DNA from: JAGVXD01 sp964554415
GTDB taxonomy: Archaea; Nanobdellota; Nanobdellia; Pacearchaeales; GW2011-AR1
NCBI GenBank assembly: GCA_964554415.1
Contig: CAZKON010000006.1
Coordinates: 1 to 37,192 of the forward strand
Length of the DNA stretch: 37,192 nt
Direction of reading: 5' to 3'
The notes beneath the pieces are model-generated. The model saw only the letters and a program-made list of their open reading frames with translations, made no database searches and had not been told where the DNA came from. The translations under genes and the position numbers were made by a program. Position 1 is the stretch's first letter; each line of letters opens with the position of its first letter. Below are positions 22,097 to 28,932 of the stretch, piece by piece.

Positions 22097-23545
22097 ATGT
22101 TACACACAGAACTAAAATCAAAAATAAGAAAGCTATGGGATAAATTCTGGAGCGGAGGGATTAGCAACCCGCTTCAAGCAATCGAACAAATATCCTATTT
22201 GATCTTTATGAAAAAACTGGAAGATAAAGATGTTCTTGATGAGCAGAACGCAACCTTAAAAGGAATTAAGTTTAAGTCTATATTTGAAGGACACGAGAAT
22301 TGCAGATGGTCTGAATGGAGTGAATACCCCTCTGACAAAATTCTTGCTCATGTTAGAGACGTTGTATTCCTATTTATGAGGGGCTTAGGTGGAGAAAATT
22401 CTCATTATAATAATTATATGAAAGATGCAACTTTCTCTTTGCCAACTGCATCGCTTCTAATTGAAGCTGTAAACATCATTAATGACTTGCATATCAAAGA
22501 ACAAAATCAAGATGCTCAAGGGGACATTTACGAGTATCTTCTATCTGAATTAACCACGGCTGGAAAGAATGGGCAATTTAGAACTCCAAGACATATAATC
22601 AAAATGATGGTTAAGCTTGCAAAACCAGAATTAGGTGATAGAATACTTGATCCTGCTTGCGGAACAGCAGGGTTTTTGGTAAATGCTTATGAGCATATTA
22701 TTAAAAATAATCAAAAAACAGGAGTAAGCATATTAACGCCTCAGCAAAAGAAAATCTTAGACGAGGAATCGCTATATGGTTATGACATTGATCGAACAAT
22801 GGTCAGAATTGCAGTTATGAATTTAATGATGCATGGAATTACAAATCCAAATATCGTTGGGGAAGATACCCTATCAAAAAGATATAATGAAAAAGGCGTT
22901 TATGATGTTATCCTAGCAAATCCTCCTTTCAAGGGTTCCATAAATGAAAGCGAAAAGTCTGATGAACTTACGATAAGTACAAGTAAAACAGAATTATTAT
23001 TCTTAGAATTAATGTATAACTGTCTATCTATTGGAGGAAGATGTGTAGTTATAGTTCCAGACGGAGTTTTATTTGGCAATTCAAACTCTCACAAATCAAT
23101 AAGAAGGCTTTTGTTAGAAAAATGTAGACTTGATGCAATAATTTCCATGCCTTCAGGAATATTCAAGCCCTATGCAGGGGTTTCTACAGCTGTTTTGTTC
23201 TTTACAAAAGGTGAGCCAACAGAAAAGGTTTGGTTTTATGATATGGAAGCAGATGGTTTTAGTCTAGATGATAAACGAAATGAAATAAAAGAGAATGATA
23301 TTCCAGATATTTTAGAAAGGTTTGAAAAGAGAAGCAAAGAAGATAATAAGGATATTTCTAAAAAATCTTTCTTTGTTTCGATTGATGAAATAAAAGCTAA
23401 CGAATGGGATTTATCAATTAATAAATACAGGAAAGAAAAGCATGAAGAGATAACTTATAGAGATAGTAAGGAAATTATTAAAGAAGCCAAGAAAGAGGTT
23501 AAGGAACTCTTAGAAGGTTTTGATGAACTTGAAGAGTTAGTATAA
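22097..23545 (+). CDS. hsdM: Type I restriction enzyme, M (methyltransferase) subunit
   Basis: N6-adenine methyltransferase that works with HsdS to protect host DNA. The N-terminal helical domain (LKSKIRKLWDKFWSGGISNPLQAIEQISYLIFMKKLED) is typical. The SAM motif LDPACGTAGFL lies near 189-199, and the catalytic NPPF at about 274-277. GQFRTPRHIIKMMV and the YEYLLSELT motif are also standard. Length 482 is normal. It is the last gene of the operon and runs towards rpe on the other strand, with 12 bases between stops. Confidence 0.95.
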   Translation: MLHTELKSKIRKLWDKFWSGGISNPLQAIEQISYLIFMKKLEDKDVLDEQNATLKGIKFKSIFEGHENCRWSEWSEYPSDKILAHVRDVVFLFMRGLGGENSHYNNYMKDATFSLPTASLLIEAVNIINDLHIKEQNQDAQGDIYEYLLSELTTAGKNGQFRTPRHIIKMMVKLAKPELGDRILDPACGTAGFLVNAYEHIIKNNQKTGVSILTPQQKKILDEESLYGYDIDRTMVRIAVMNLMMHGITNPNIVGEDTLSKRYNEKGVYDVILANPPFKGSINESEKSDELTISTSKTELLFLELMYNCLSIGGRCVVIVPDGVLFGNSNSHKSIRRLLLEKCRLDAIISMPSGIFKPYAGVSTAVLFFTKGEPTEKVWFYDMEADGFSLDDKRNEIKENDIPDILERFEKRSKEDNKDISKKSFFVSIDEIKANEWDLSINKYRKEKHEEITYRDSKEIIKEAKKEVKELLEGFDELEELV

Positions 23546-23557
23546 TTAAGATTGTGT

Positions 23558-24223
23558 CTATTTTCTGCCTTCCCTAAATTTCTTCTCCAGTAACCGCAGT
23601 ACAGTTCTGGGATTCTCTGCATCAGCAATAAAGCTTCCTGAATTAACTGCATCTACGCCTGCAGCAGCTAATTCTCCGATGTTATCTGCGTTCACGCCAC
23701 CGTCAACCTGTACCCATAATCTCGGCTTCATTTTTTTAAGAGTAATAATACGACGAGCAGTGTTTGGTTCAAGTCCCTGGTGCTCTTTTCCAGGATGCAC
23801 GCCCATGACAAGTATTTCATCTATCACGTCCATAAAAGCTCCAAGCTCTTCCATAGAAGTATCAGGATTTATTGCAAGCATAGGTTGAGTGTTTGTCGCC
23901 CTGATACGGTGGATAAGGTCAAGGCCGCGTTCATGATTTTTTATTGCTTCTATGTGCACAATAATCTTTATGAATCCTTTTTTCGCAATTTCTGTAATCC
24001 ATTTCTCAGGATGTGCAACCATCAAGTGTGCTTCAAAGGCAATTTTATACTCTTTCAATTCAGGAACAATAGACAGGGGCATTGACATTTCTGAAACCAA
24101 GACTCCGTCCATAAAATCAATTTGCAGTGCAGGAGCAATCTTAACTAATTTAGCAAACCTTGTCTTAAATTCTACTGGAGAATTGGCAAAAACTGTTGGT
24201 ATTACAGAATGTTTCATTATCAT
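23558..24223 (-). CDS. rpe: Ribulose-phosphate 3-epimerase
   Basis: Interconverts ribulose 5-phosphate and xylulose 5-phosphate. The TIM-barrel signatures are clear though diverged: LQIDFMDGVLV (usual D-x-M-D-G, about 34-44), FEAHLMVAHPEKW, INPDTSMEEL, ILVMGVHPGKEHQG, VQVDGGVNADNI and VNSGSFI. Length 221 is normal. Its ATG overlaps the rpiB stop (four bases), so both enzymes, which share ribulose 5-phosphate, come from one message. The substitutions in the HPG and DGG surroundings are larger than in bacterial enzymes, as is common in DPANN. Confidence 0.85.
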   Translation of the reverse strand: MIMKHSVIPTVFANSPVEFKTRFAKLVKIAPALQIDFMDGVLVSEMSMPLSIVPELKEYKIAFEAHLMVAHPEKWITEIAKKGFIKIIVHIEAIKNHERGLDLIHRIRATNTQPMLAINPDTSMEELGAFMDVIDEILVMGVHPGKEHQGLEPNTARRIITLKKMKPRLWVQVDGGVNADNIGELAAAGVDAVNSGSFIADAENPRTVLRLLEKKFREGRK

Positions 24224-24681
24224 CTCCTCTTTGTCTCATACATAGCAATTTCTTTGATTCTGCGCACATGCCTTCTTTCTCTGCTGAAAGGTGTTTTAAG
24301 CCACGTTAAAACAATCTTTTTCATTTTTACAGGTGAAAGATACCATTCTGACAATCCAAGAACATTCGCGTCATTGTGCAGCCGAGACATCTTCGCGAGT
24401 TGCACATTAGTCATAGTAACCGCCCTAATCCCGCACACTTTATTCGCTGCAATCGCAACACCTTCCCCACTGCCGCACACGATGATGCCCTTTGCTCCTG
24501 AACCAGATGCAACAGCAGTCGCTACAGCAAACGCAGCTTCAGGATAATCGTCTCCTTCATATTTCACTGGAGATAAGTCTTCATAGGAAATTTTCTTCTT
24601 ATCTAAATATTTCTTCAAATTCTCCTTCGCCTCAAAACCTGCATGGTCGCTGCCCAGAAAAACCTTTCTGCTCTTTTTCAT
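24220..24681 (-). CDS. rpiB: Ribose 5-phosphate isomerase B
   Basis: Interconverts ribose 5-phosphate and ribulose 5-phosphate. FLGSDHAGFEAKENL at the start, YPEAAFAVA, IIVCGSGEGVAIAANKVCGIRAV (catalytic Cys about 70) and HNDANVLGLSEW are diagnostic. It is the RpiB type, which is mainly bacterial; most archaea use RpiA, so a bacterial origin is likely. It is the first gene of the rpe pair, with a TATA box at 24701-24710 and a leaderless start. Its product feeds PRPP synthetase. Confidence 0.93.
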   Translation of the reverse strand: MKKSRKVFLGSDHAGFEAKENLKKYLDKKKISYEDLSPVKYEGDDYPEAAFAVATAVASGSGAKGIIVCGSGEGVAIAANKVCGIRAVTMTNVQLAKMSRLHNDANVLGLSEWYLSPVKMKKIVLTWLKTPFSRERRHVRRIKEIAMYETKRR

Positions 24682-24700
24682 ACTTCATCAACGGAAGAGA

Positions 24701-24710
24701 GATTTATAAT
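24701..24710 (-). promoter_or_regulatory. TATA box of rpiB-rpe
   Basis: ATTATAAATC on the minus strand, centred 25 bases before ATG 24681. Confidence 0.6.
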
Positions 24711-24721
24711 GGTTTCTACAC

Positions 24722-24964
24722 CTATGACTTCAACTCATCATTAAGATTTTTGATGAGAGGAGTTTTAGTCCCTCGGCTAATTGCAAAAATCGCCTTTTGA
24801 TATGCGTGCTTGAGTCGTGGTAAAACTCTATCTGATTCCAATGCTTGATGATATCTTCCTTTTTTACACAATGCGCAGGCTTTTTGCAATTCAGCAGCTA
24901 GTGCTGTTTCTTGAATTTTATTCAGAGCATCAAGCGATTCCTGTCGATTTGGAATGCGATGTAA
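24722..24964 (-). pseudogene. Coding-like stretch without a good start, between tpiA and rpiB
   Basis: On the minus strand one frame is open from 25003 to TAG 24722-24724 and reads like a genuine soluble protein: RIPNRQESLDALNKIQ, AELQKACALCKKGRYHQ, RLKHAYQKAIFAISRG. There is no ATG or GTG in frame after the tpiA stop; only an internal TTG (about 55 codons before the end) or a rare ATT at 24952 could start it. It follows the tpiA stop closely. It may be a small helical gene with an unusual start, or the remainder of a gene that lost its 5' end. No domain recognised; a CALC Cys pair is visible. Confidence 0.5.
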
Positions 24965-24969
24965 TGCTG

Positions 24970-25602
24970 CTACACGAGCGCCGCGACTTCTTTCAGAAAC
25001 TTTTCAGGATTCTGCGTGTTTGCCACAGCGGAAGAGACAAGAACTCCTCTGCATCCCATCGTGAGCGCTTTTGCAACATCTGCGCCAGTCGTGATGCCTG
25101 CGCCGCACAGAGGTATACTCTCGCTTTCTTTCAGAAGCGCAGCAAATTTTGTCAAAAGCGCAGTGTCATATTCAGTAATACTCTTTCCAGTTGAGATTAA
25201 CTTTTTATCCTCAAACGCAATCGCATACGGCTTAAGAGGTAACAACTGTCTAACTGCGGCAAGTGTGCTTGCGCACACTACAAGTTTCAAGCCAACTTCA
25301 TTAGCTCTTTTGATAGTTTTCTTAATGTCTGCAAGTGGAAGCTGATGTTCTGAATGATTCAACAGACTGCCTGCTGCACCTGCGCCAATAAGGTGCTCGG
25401 CAATCACTGAACCTGTGCTACGACCAACTTCCTGATAATCAACATGCTGAACCCAAACAGAAAGAGTTGTGTTTTTTATTAGCTGAACTAAATCAAGAAA
25501 AGGTACTGACACAATCGCCTTGCTGTAATAAATCTCAATCTTTCGCACTAAATCAAGAGCCTGCGCCCCCGAGACATAGTTTTTAAAGTTAATAATTATC
25601 AT
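24970..25602 (-). CDS. tpiA: Triosephosphate isomerase, archaeal type
   Basis: Interconverts dihydroxyacetone phosphate and glyceraldehyde 3-phosphate. IIINFKNYV (NxK at the start), VWVQHVDYQEVGRSTGSV, LLNHSEHQL (catalytic His), IAFEDKKLISTGKS (catalytic Glu at about 130) and LCGAGITTGADVAKAL / GCRGVLVSSAV are all present. At 210 residues it has the short archaeal size instead of about 250. A GGGTGAATT ribosome-binding stretch precedes ATG 25602, and a TATA-like box lies near 25634-25644, so it has its own promoter. Confidence 0.95.
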   Translation of the reverse strand: MIIINFKNYVSGAQALDLVRKIEIYYSKAIVSVPFLDLVQLIKNTTLSVWVQHVDYQEVGRSTGSVIAEHLIGAGAAGSLLNHSEHQLPLADIKKTIKRANEVGLKLVVCASTLAAVRQLLPLKPYAIAFEDKKLISTGKSITEYDTALLTKFAALLKESESIPLCGAGITTGADVAKALTMGCRGVLVSSAVANTQNPEKFLKEVAALV

Positions 25603-25715
25603 AATTCACCCATAAAAATAAGAGAAATTGAAGGATATAAAGCTTTCCAGACGCTTGGGTATGAAACATTGTTATAGCGAATAACTTTAATTTTTGCAGT
25701 TGTTTTGTTATTCGC

Positions 25716-25824
25716 TAGATAGGAAACCTCAAGGATTTGCTAATGCCAAGAATTGGCAAATTCTTGACATCTGCTGATTCTTGAACGCATCCAAGAACCT
25801 CTGGTTCTTGGTGTTTCGAAGTCC
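25716..25824 (-). repeat. Modular hairpin element E, immediately 3' of the gene at 25825
   Basis: Read on the minus strand it begins GGACTTCGAAACACC directly behind the TGA of the neighbouring gene. A 9-bp hairpin follows (arms 25803-25811 and 25791-25799, loop AGA on that strand), then ATGCG and a second 8-bp hairpin (25759-25766 with 25747-25754, loop of four). The first 35 bases align with element A; the hairpin arms of the two differ slightly yet pair in both. The remaining gap up to 25603 shows no gene. Confidence 0.7.
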
Positions 25825-26352
25825 TCAATAATCAAACTCCGTTTTTTGTACAAGCGCATGTTCTCTATCAACAACAGAATAGCCCCTCACTAAAAATTCA
25901 TCCAAGATTCTGCTTGGCAAGCCATGCTCCATTGGCATCGTCAATACTTCGACAACTCGATAATAAAACTGAACAACTTCACGATGCCTTCCTTTAGCAA
26001 TACCAATAGCGCCATAATCTTCAAAAACTCTCCGGTCAGCTATTCTGCAAAAAGCGAGCTGATGTGGCACGCCTCCAAAAAACAAATGGCTTTCTCTATC
26101 CGCGGAGCGCCCTATTTTAAGAAAAGGAATAGTGTTTTTCTTAAGCCAGTTGTCAAGAGTATCTTTTTCATCGCATGCTCTCTTCTGACTATACATAGTT
26201 GTTACATTACCTTTATTCGGGGGCAAGGTTCCAATTCTCAACTGAAAAGTTGGAGAAACAAAATAGTGAGTTAACACGTTAGAGTTATCTCCAAAGTGAA
26301 TAATTGCTTCAGAAATTGCTGGAGGCAATTTTGTGTTAGGCATAATCTTCAT
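25825..26352 (-). CDS. Uncharacterised protein
   Basis: 175 residues, soluble, no signal or membrane segment, no family I can name. It has an N-terminal helix with PPAISEAIIHFG, a central part with FLKIGRSADRESHLFFGGVPHQLAFCRI, and GIAKGRHREVVQFYYRVVEVL followed by a C-terminal LVRGYSVVDREHALV. The pattern is that of a real alpha/beta protein. ATG 26352 lies 26 bases after the TATATAAA-like box at 26373-26384, so it is leaderless and monocistronic. Its stop runs directly into hairpin element E. Confidence 0.7.
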   Translation of the reverse strand: MKIMPNTKLPPAISEAIIHFGDNSNVLTHYFVSPTFQLRIGTLPPNKGNVTTMYSQKRACDEKDTLDNWLKKNTIPFLKIGRSADRESHLFFGGVPHQLAFCRIADRRVFEDYGAIGIAKGRHREVVQFYYRVVEVLTMPMEHGLPSRILDEFLVRGYSVVDREHALVQKTEFDY

Positions 26353-26372
26353 TCACATGCAAGGTACATAAA

Positions 26373-26384
26373 GATTTATATACT
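26373..26384 (-). promoter_or_regulatory. TATA box of the gene at 25825-26352
   Basis: AGTATATAAATC on the minus strand, about 26 bases before ATG 26352. It sits in the 38-base gap behind the XRE-CBS gene. Confidence 0.6.
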
Positions 26385-26390
26385 AAAATT

Positions 26391-26939
26391 TTAAGCATTT
26401 CCTAAGCTCTTAATCACATCTGCGCGTGTTATAATTCCCGCAAGCTTTCCTTTCTCAAGCACAAGAACGCAGGCATACCACTGAAGCATCTGTCGCACCG
26501 CCGAGAGTGGCGTATTTGCTGCGACGAACGGCGGCGTTTCTTCCATAATTTCTTCGATGCGCAGACGCGGCAATTCCTCCATGTCCTTTTTCAAAAAAGA
26601 GGATTCATACACAATGCCAAGTATCTTCTCACCACGTACAACAGGAACCTGAGAGATGCCATATTTTCTCATCAATGCAACTGCTTTTGGAGCACTTTCA
26701 TCAGGATGCATCTTAAACACTTTTCTCGTCATGACTTCTATTGCCTTCTTTTCCTCATGGTGCGTCAGCGCCTGCAGCGCTTTCTCAATTTGTTGCACTT
26801 TTGAGTATGCAGGATCCAGCCTGCCCGACTCAATCTTCGCGACCATGCTCTGACTCACTCCCGCAGCACGCGCAAACGAGTGCTGCGTCAATCCTATCTG
26901 CCTGCGGATTTTCTTTAGTTGAGATAACTCAAAGACCAT
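26391..26939 (-). CDS. XRE-type HTH regulator with two CBS domains
   Basis: Residues 4-60 are a Cro/C1 helix-turn-helix (LKKIRRQIGLTQHSFARAAGVSQSMVAKIESGRLDPAYSKVQQIEKAL). Two CBS motifs follow (about 67-120 VMTRKVFKMHPDESAPKAVALMRKYGISQVPV, and 125-180 IEEIMEETPPFVAANTPLSAVRQML...GIITRADVIKSLG). CBS pairs bind adenine nucleotides, so the protein probably couples transcription to energy or nucleotide state. This HTH-CBS type is common in archaea. It has the clearest Shine-Dalgarno site of the window (GGAGGT, 26948-26953 complement, 8 bases before ATG), so it has a leader. Confidence 0.9.
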   Translation of the reverse strand: MVFELSQLKKIRRQIGLTQHSFARAAGVSQSMVAKIESGRLDPAYSKVQQIEKALQALTHHEEKKAIEVMTRKVFKMHPDESAPKAVALMRKYGISQVPVVRGEKILGIVYESSFLKKDMEELPRLRIEEIMEETPPFVAANTPLSAVRQMLQWYACVLVLEKGKLAGIITRADVIKSLGNA

Positions 26940-27072
26940 TATTTTTTACCTCCTTTGCTTCCTTCCCTGATTGCTTCCATCTATAAAAACAGCTACTTTC
27001 TCCATTTTTTTATCATCCATAGAGACAGCCGTCCCAGCAAGTTAAAAAATAGCAAAGATAAAAATCATAAAA

Positions 27073-27097
27073 CCCAGGGTTGCAGTGCAAGCCTGGG
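27073..27097. repeat. Strong isolated hairpin upstream of the Cys/Met-enzyme fragment
   Basis: CCCAGG-g-TTGC-AGT-GCAA-g-CCTGGG is an almost perfect 11-bp stem. It lies in the gap 26940-27211, between divergent genes, and is too far from either to be their terminator. The rest of the gap is AT-rich promoter DNA. Confidence 0.5.
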
Positions 27098-27148
27098 GGG
27101 TTTATACTTATTATTGTCATGTAGATTTTATAAACCTTTCTTTTATTT

Positions 27149-27180
27149 AAATATTCCTATAAGAATATTTTTGTCAAGAA
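27149..27180 (+). repeat. 32-base direct repeat, copy 1, upstream of a promoter
   Basis: 30 of 32 bases match 28661-28692. Contains the palindrome ATATTC...GAATAT followed by TTTTTGTCAAGAA. It ends 31 bases before ATG 27212, just ahead of the TATA box TTATATAAAG (27184-27193). Confidence 0.7.
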
Positions 27181-27211
27181 TTCTTATATAAAGAATAAAC
27201 AATTATCTCTA

Positions 27212-27625
27212 ATGAACACTTCAATTCAGACTGAAACTATCTTTGTCCATGCAGGAGAAAAACACTATTCAGAAACAGGCTCTCTCGCCACTACGCTTAT
27301 AAGAACAAAAACCTATCGGCAGAAATTCGGCGTAAAATCAAAGTGGGAATATTCAAGAGGACAGAATCCTACACGTGCACATCTCGAAGAGAAACTTGCC
27401 GCTCTTGAAGGTGGAGGATATGCTGCTACATTTGCTTCAGGTCTTGCCGCAGAAACAATGCTCTTTTTGACGCTCAAGCCGGAAGATAACACTATCATTC
27501 TTCGAGAGATATCCTTGGTGCATTGGAAGAAGGTCTTCAGCAGATTTGACAAAGCATCGGCACGTATTTATAGAAGCAATAGCATATATTTACATGGAAC
27601 TAAAAGACAGCATCATTTTGCTTGA
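27212..27625 (+). pseudogene. 5' fragment of a Cys/Met-metabolism PLP enzyme
   Basis: The first 93 or so residues match the start of cystathionine gamma-synthase/lyase-type enzymes: TIFVHAGEKH, PTRAHLEEKLAALEGGGYAATFASGLAA (the YSRxxNPTR substrate/phosphate motif is at about 47-54). After LKPEDNTII the similarity stops; the rest (KKVFSRFDKASARIYRSNS...) is unrelated and overlaps the next gene. The PLP lysine and about 250 residues are missing, so it cannot be active. It keeps a good promoter. The junction near 27495 marks a deletion or replacement by the nucleotidyltransferase cassette. Confidence 0.8.
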
Positions 27626-28187
27626 AAGAATACCCAGTGAACTCGACCGATTCGCAATAGAGTTTCTCACGATTCTGCAAAAGTATGTCGACTACGTTGT
27701 TATCTCCGGATATGTCTCAATTCTTCTCGGAAGAACTCGTGCTACTGATGACATCGATGTCTTCATTAAAAAAATACTTAAAGAAAAATTTGTGGAACTT
27801 TATCAAGAGCTACAAGATAAGGGTTTCTGGTGCCTGAATGCAGAGAGCGAAAACGAGATTTTTAACTATTTAGAAGAAGGGCTAGCGATCAGATTTGCAA
27901 AAAAAGGAAAGAGTGCTCCCAATTTCGAAATAAAATTTCCTAAAGATGCGCTTGACGAAGAGACATTCAGCAATTTCATTCGTGCCAAACTTTTAATAGG
28001 AGAGATTAAAATTTCTTCTCTTGAAAGGCAGATTGCTTTTAAGCGGTATTACCTCGGATCCGATAAAGACTGCGAAGATGCTCTACACATTGAAGAGCTC
28101 TTCAAAGGGAAAATCGACTACGAAAGAGTTAATAAATATAAAGAGCTTATTGAGCAGAGGAAGAAACGCTATGGAACAAGAGAATAA
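27594..28187 (+). CDS. Nucleotidyltransferase-like protein (AbiEii/DUF6036 type)
   Basis: 198 residues. VDYVVISGYVSILLGRTRATDDIDVFI (about 32-57) is the nucleotidyltransferase core: a G[G/S]-type turn (SGY), then D52-D53-x-D55 as metal ligands. FNFLRAKLLIGEIKISSLERQIAFKRYYL-type sequence and DKDCEDALHIEELF (about 163-176) match the C-terminal part of AbiEii-like or DUF6036 proteins. Relatives act as toxins of type IV-like toxin-antitoxin pairs or in defence. Start at ATG 27594; the longer frame from 27546 overlaps the broken PLP gene. Overlaps the next small gene by 17 bases. Confidence 0.8.
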   Translation: MELKDSIILLERIPSELDRFAIEFLTILQKYVDYVVISGYVSILLGRTRATDDIDVFIKKILKEKFVELYQELQDKGFWCLNAESENEIFNYLEEGLAIRFAKKGKSAPNFEIKFPKDALDEETFSNFIRAKLLIGEIKISSLERQIAFKRYYLGSDKDCEDALHIEELFKGKIDYERVNKYKELIEQRKKRYGTRE

Positions 28188-28386
28188 AGAAAGAATGTTC
28201 ATGAAACCGGGAAAGACGAATCAGGAAGATAGAGAGAACTTTATCAAATACTGGGCAGCCTATATGAAATCAGTCTCTGATAAAGAATGGAGTGAGCAGC
28301 AAAATGTTATTATTAACTCACAATTACAGGGAGTAGATCACACTGCTTATTTGGCTGTGAAAAAAATTCGTTCTCGTGAACAATGA
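28171..28386 (+). CDS. Small helical partner of the nucleotidyltransferase
   Basis: 71 residues, charged and helical. The middle QEDRENFIKYWAAYMKSVSDKEWSEQQNVII corresponds residue by residue in style to the next, broken gene (ERLAFIEQYVAWLKRTPNKEWSAQRRAL), so the two are tandem paralogues. Overlaps on both sides (17 bases with the nucleotidyltransferase, ATGA with the next gene) indicate one message. It may be the antitoxin or partner of the nucleotidyltransferase. Confidence 0.65.
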   Translation: MEQENKERMFMKPGKTNQEDRENFIKYWAAYMKSVSDKEWSEQQNVIINSQLQGVDHTAYLAVKKIRSREQ

Positions 28387-28646
28387 ACATCCCAAATATA
28401 GATATCGCTGAACTGAGAAAGATACAGGAAGAAAATGTCAAGAACTCTGTAAAGTACAGAGAATGCTTGAGTTCTTGATCACACTCGAGAACGTGAAGGT
28501 TCTCGATGCCTCAAAGAAAGACTTGCCTTCATTGAGCAGTATGTTGCCTGGCTAAAGCGAACGCCAAATAAGGAATGGAGCGCGCAGCGCAGGGCTTTGA
28601 CGGAAAAGATAGGCCTATCAGATAAGTGTTCAAGAGAATTGAGATA
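28383..28646 (+). pseudogene. Paralogue of the small partner gene, split by a hairpin element
   Basis: Starts at ATG 28383, overlapping the previous stop (ATGA). The first 18 codons (MNIPNIDIAELRKIQEEN) are followed by 76 bases of hairpin element (28437-28512), which bring a stop at 28476-28478. After the element the protein resumes in another frame (KERLAFIEQYVAWLKRTPNKEWSAQRRALTEK..., 28513 to TAA 28646). Joined together, the halves give a continuous protein like the preceding gene. The gene is therefore broken by the insertion. Confidence 0.75.
28437..28512 (+). mobile_element. Modular hairpin element F inserted in a gene
   Basis: Two stems: TCAAGAACTC with GAGTTCTTGA (28438-28447, 28469-28478) and CGAGAAC-GTGAAG-GTTCTCG (28486-28505), followed by ATGCCTC. 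The second module aligns with elements A and E (ACAC-stem-GGTTCT.G-ATGC) with changed but still paired arms. It has no coding capacity. The flanks are the two halves of one reading frame, which fixes its ends to within a few bases. Confidence 0.7.
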
Positions 28647-28660
28647 AACCACCCCTTTCC

Positions 28661-28692
28661 AAATATTCCTAAAGGAATATTTTTGTCAAGAA
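28661..28692 (+). repeat. 32-base direct repeat, copy 2, upstream of a promoter
   Basis: 30/32 identical to 27149-27180. Here the hairpin is one pair longer (ATATTCC-TAAA-GGAATAT). It ends 33 bases before ATG 28726 and just ahead of the TATA-like AATATTAATAC. Confidence 0.7.
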
Positions 28693-28725
28693 AATATTAA
28701 TACTTCTTTGGACAGCAGTATAAGT

Positions 28726-28932
28726 ATGACAAACCAAAACAACCATCGCCTACCCAACTACGAAGACCGCTCGCGCTACGAGCTTGTTAGAGCAGCAAGC
28801 GCGCTCCTGCGCGCTGCCGGCTTAAGCATCCGCGGTCGTCCTCTGCAAGTCGAAGACTGGCAACAATACCAGTTTGAAACAAGAATGCAGCTCGGAGCGT
28901 ATTGCAGCAATAACGCAAGGAGGAGACGATGA
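28726..28932 (+). CDS. Small protein heading the ligase/AdoMetDC-like operon
   Basis: 68 residues; basic, with many Arg and one helix pair (YELVRAASALLRAAGL, WQQYQFETRMQLGAY). ATG 28726 lies about 27 bases after AATATTAATAC (leaderless), which favours it over the in-frame TTG 28708. It overlaps the ligase-like gene by ATGA. Function unknown; it could be a regulator or a small partner. Confidence 0.6.
   Translation: MTNQNNHRLPNYEDRSRYELVRAASALLRAAGLSIRGRPLQVEDWQQYQFETRMQLGAYCSNNARRRR

Noticed and set aside
24817..25194. Plus-strand frame of 125 codons over the 3' part of tpiA
   Set aside because: It is antisense to conserved tpiA active-site codons; the coding signal is on the minus strand.
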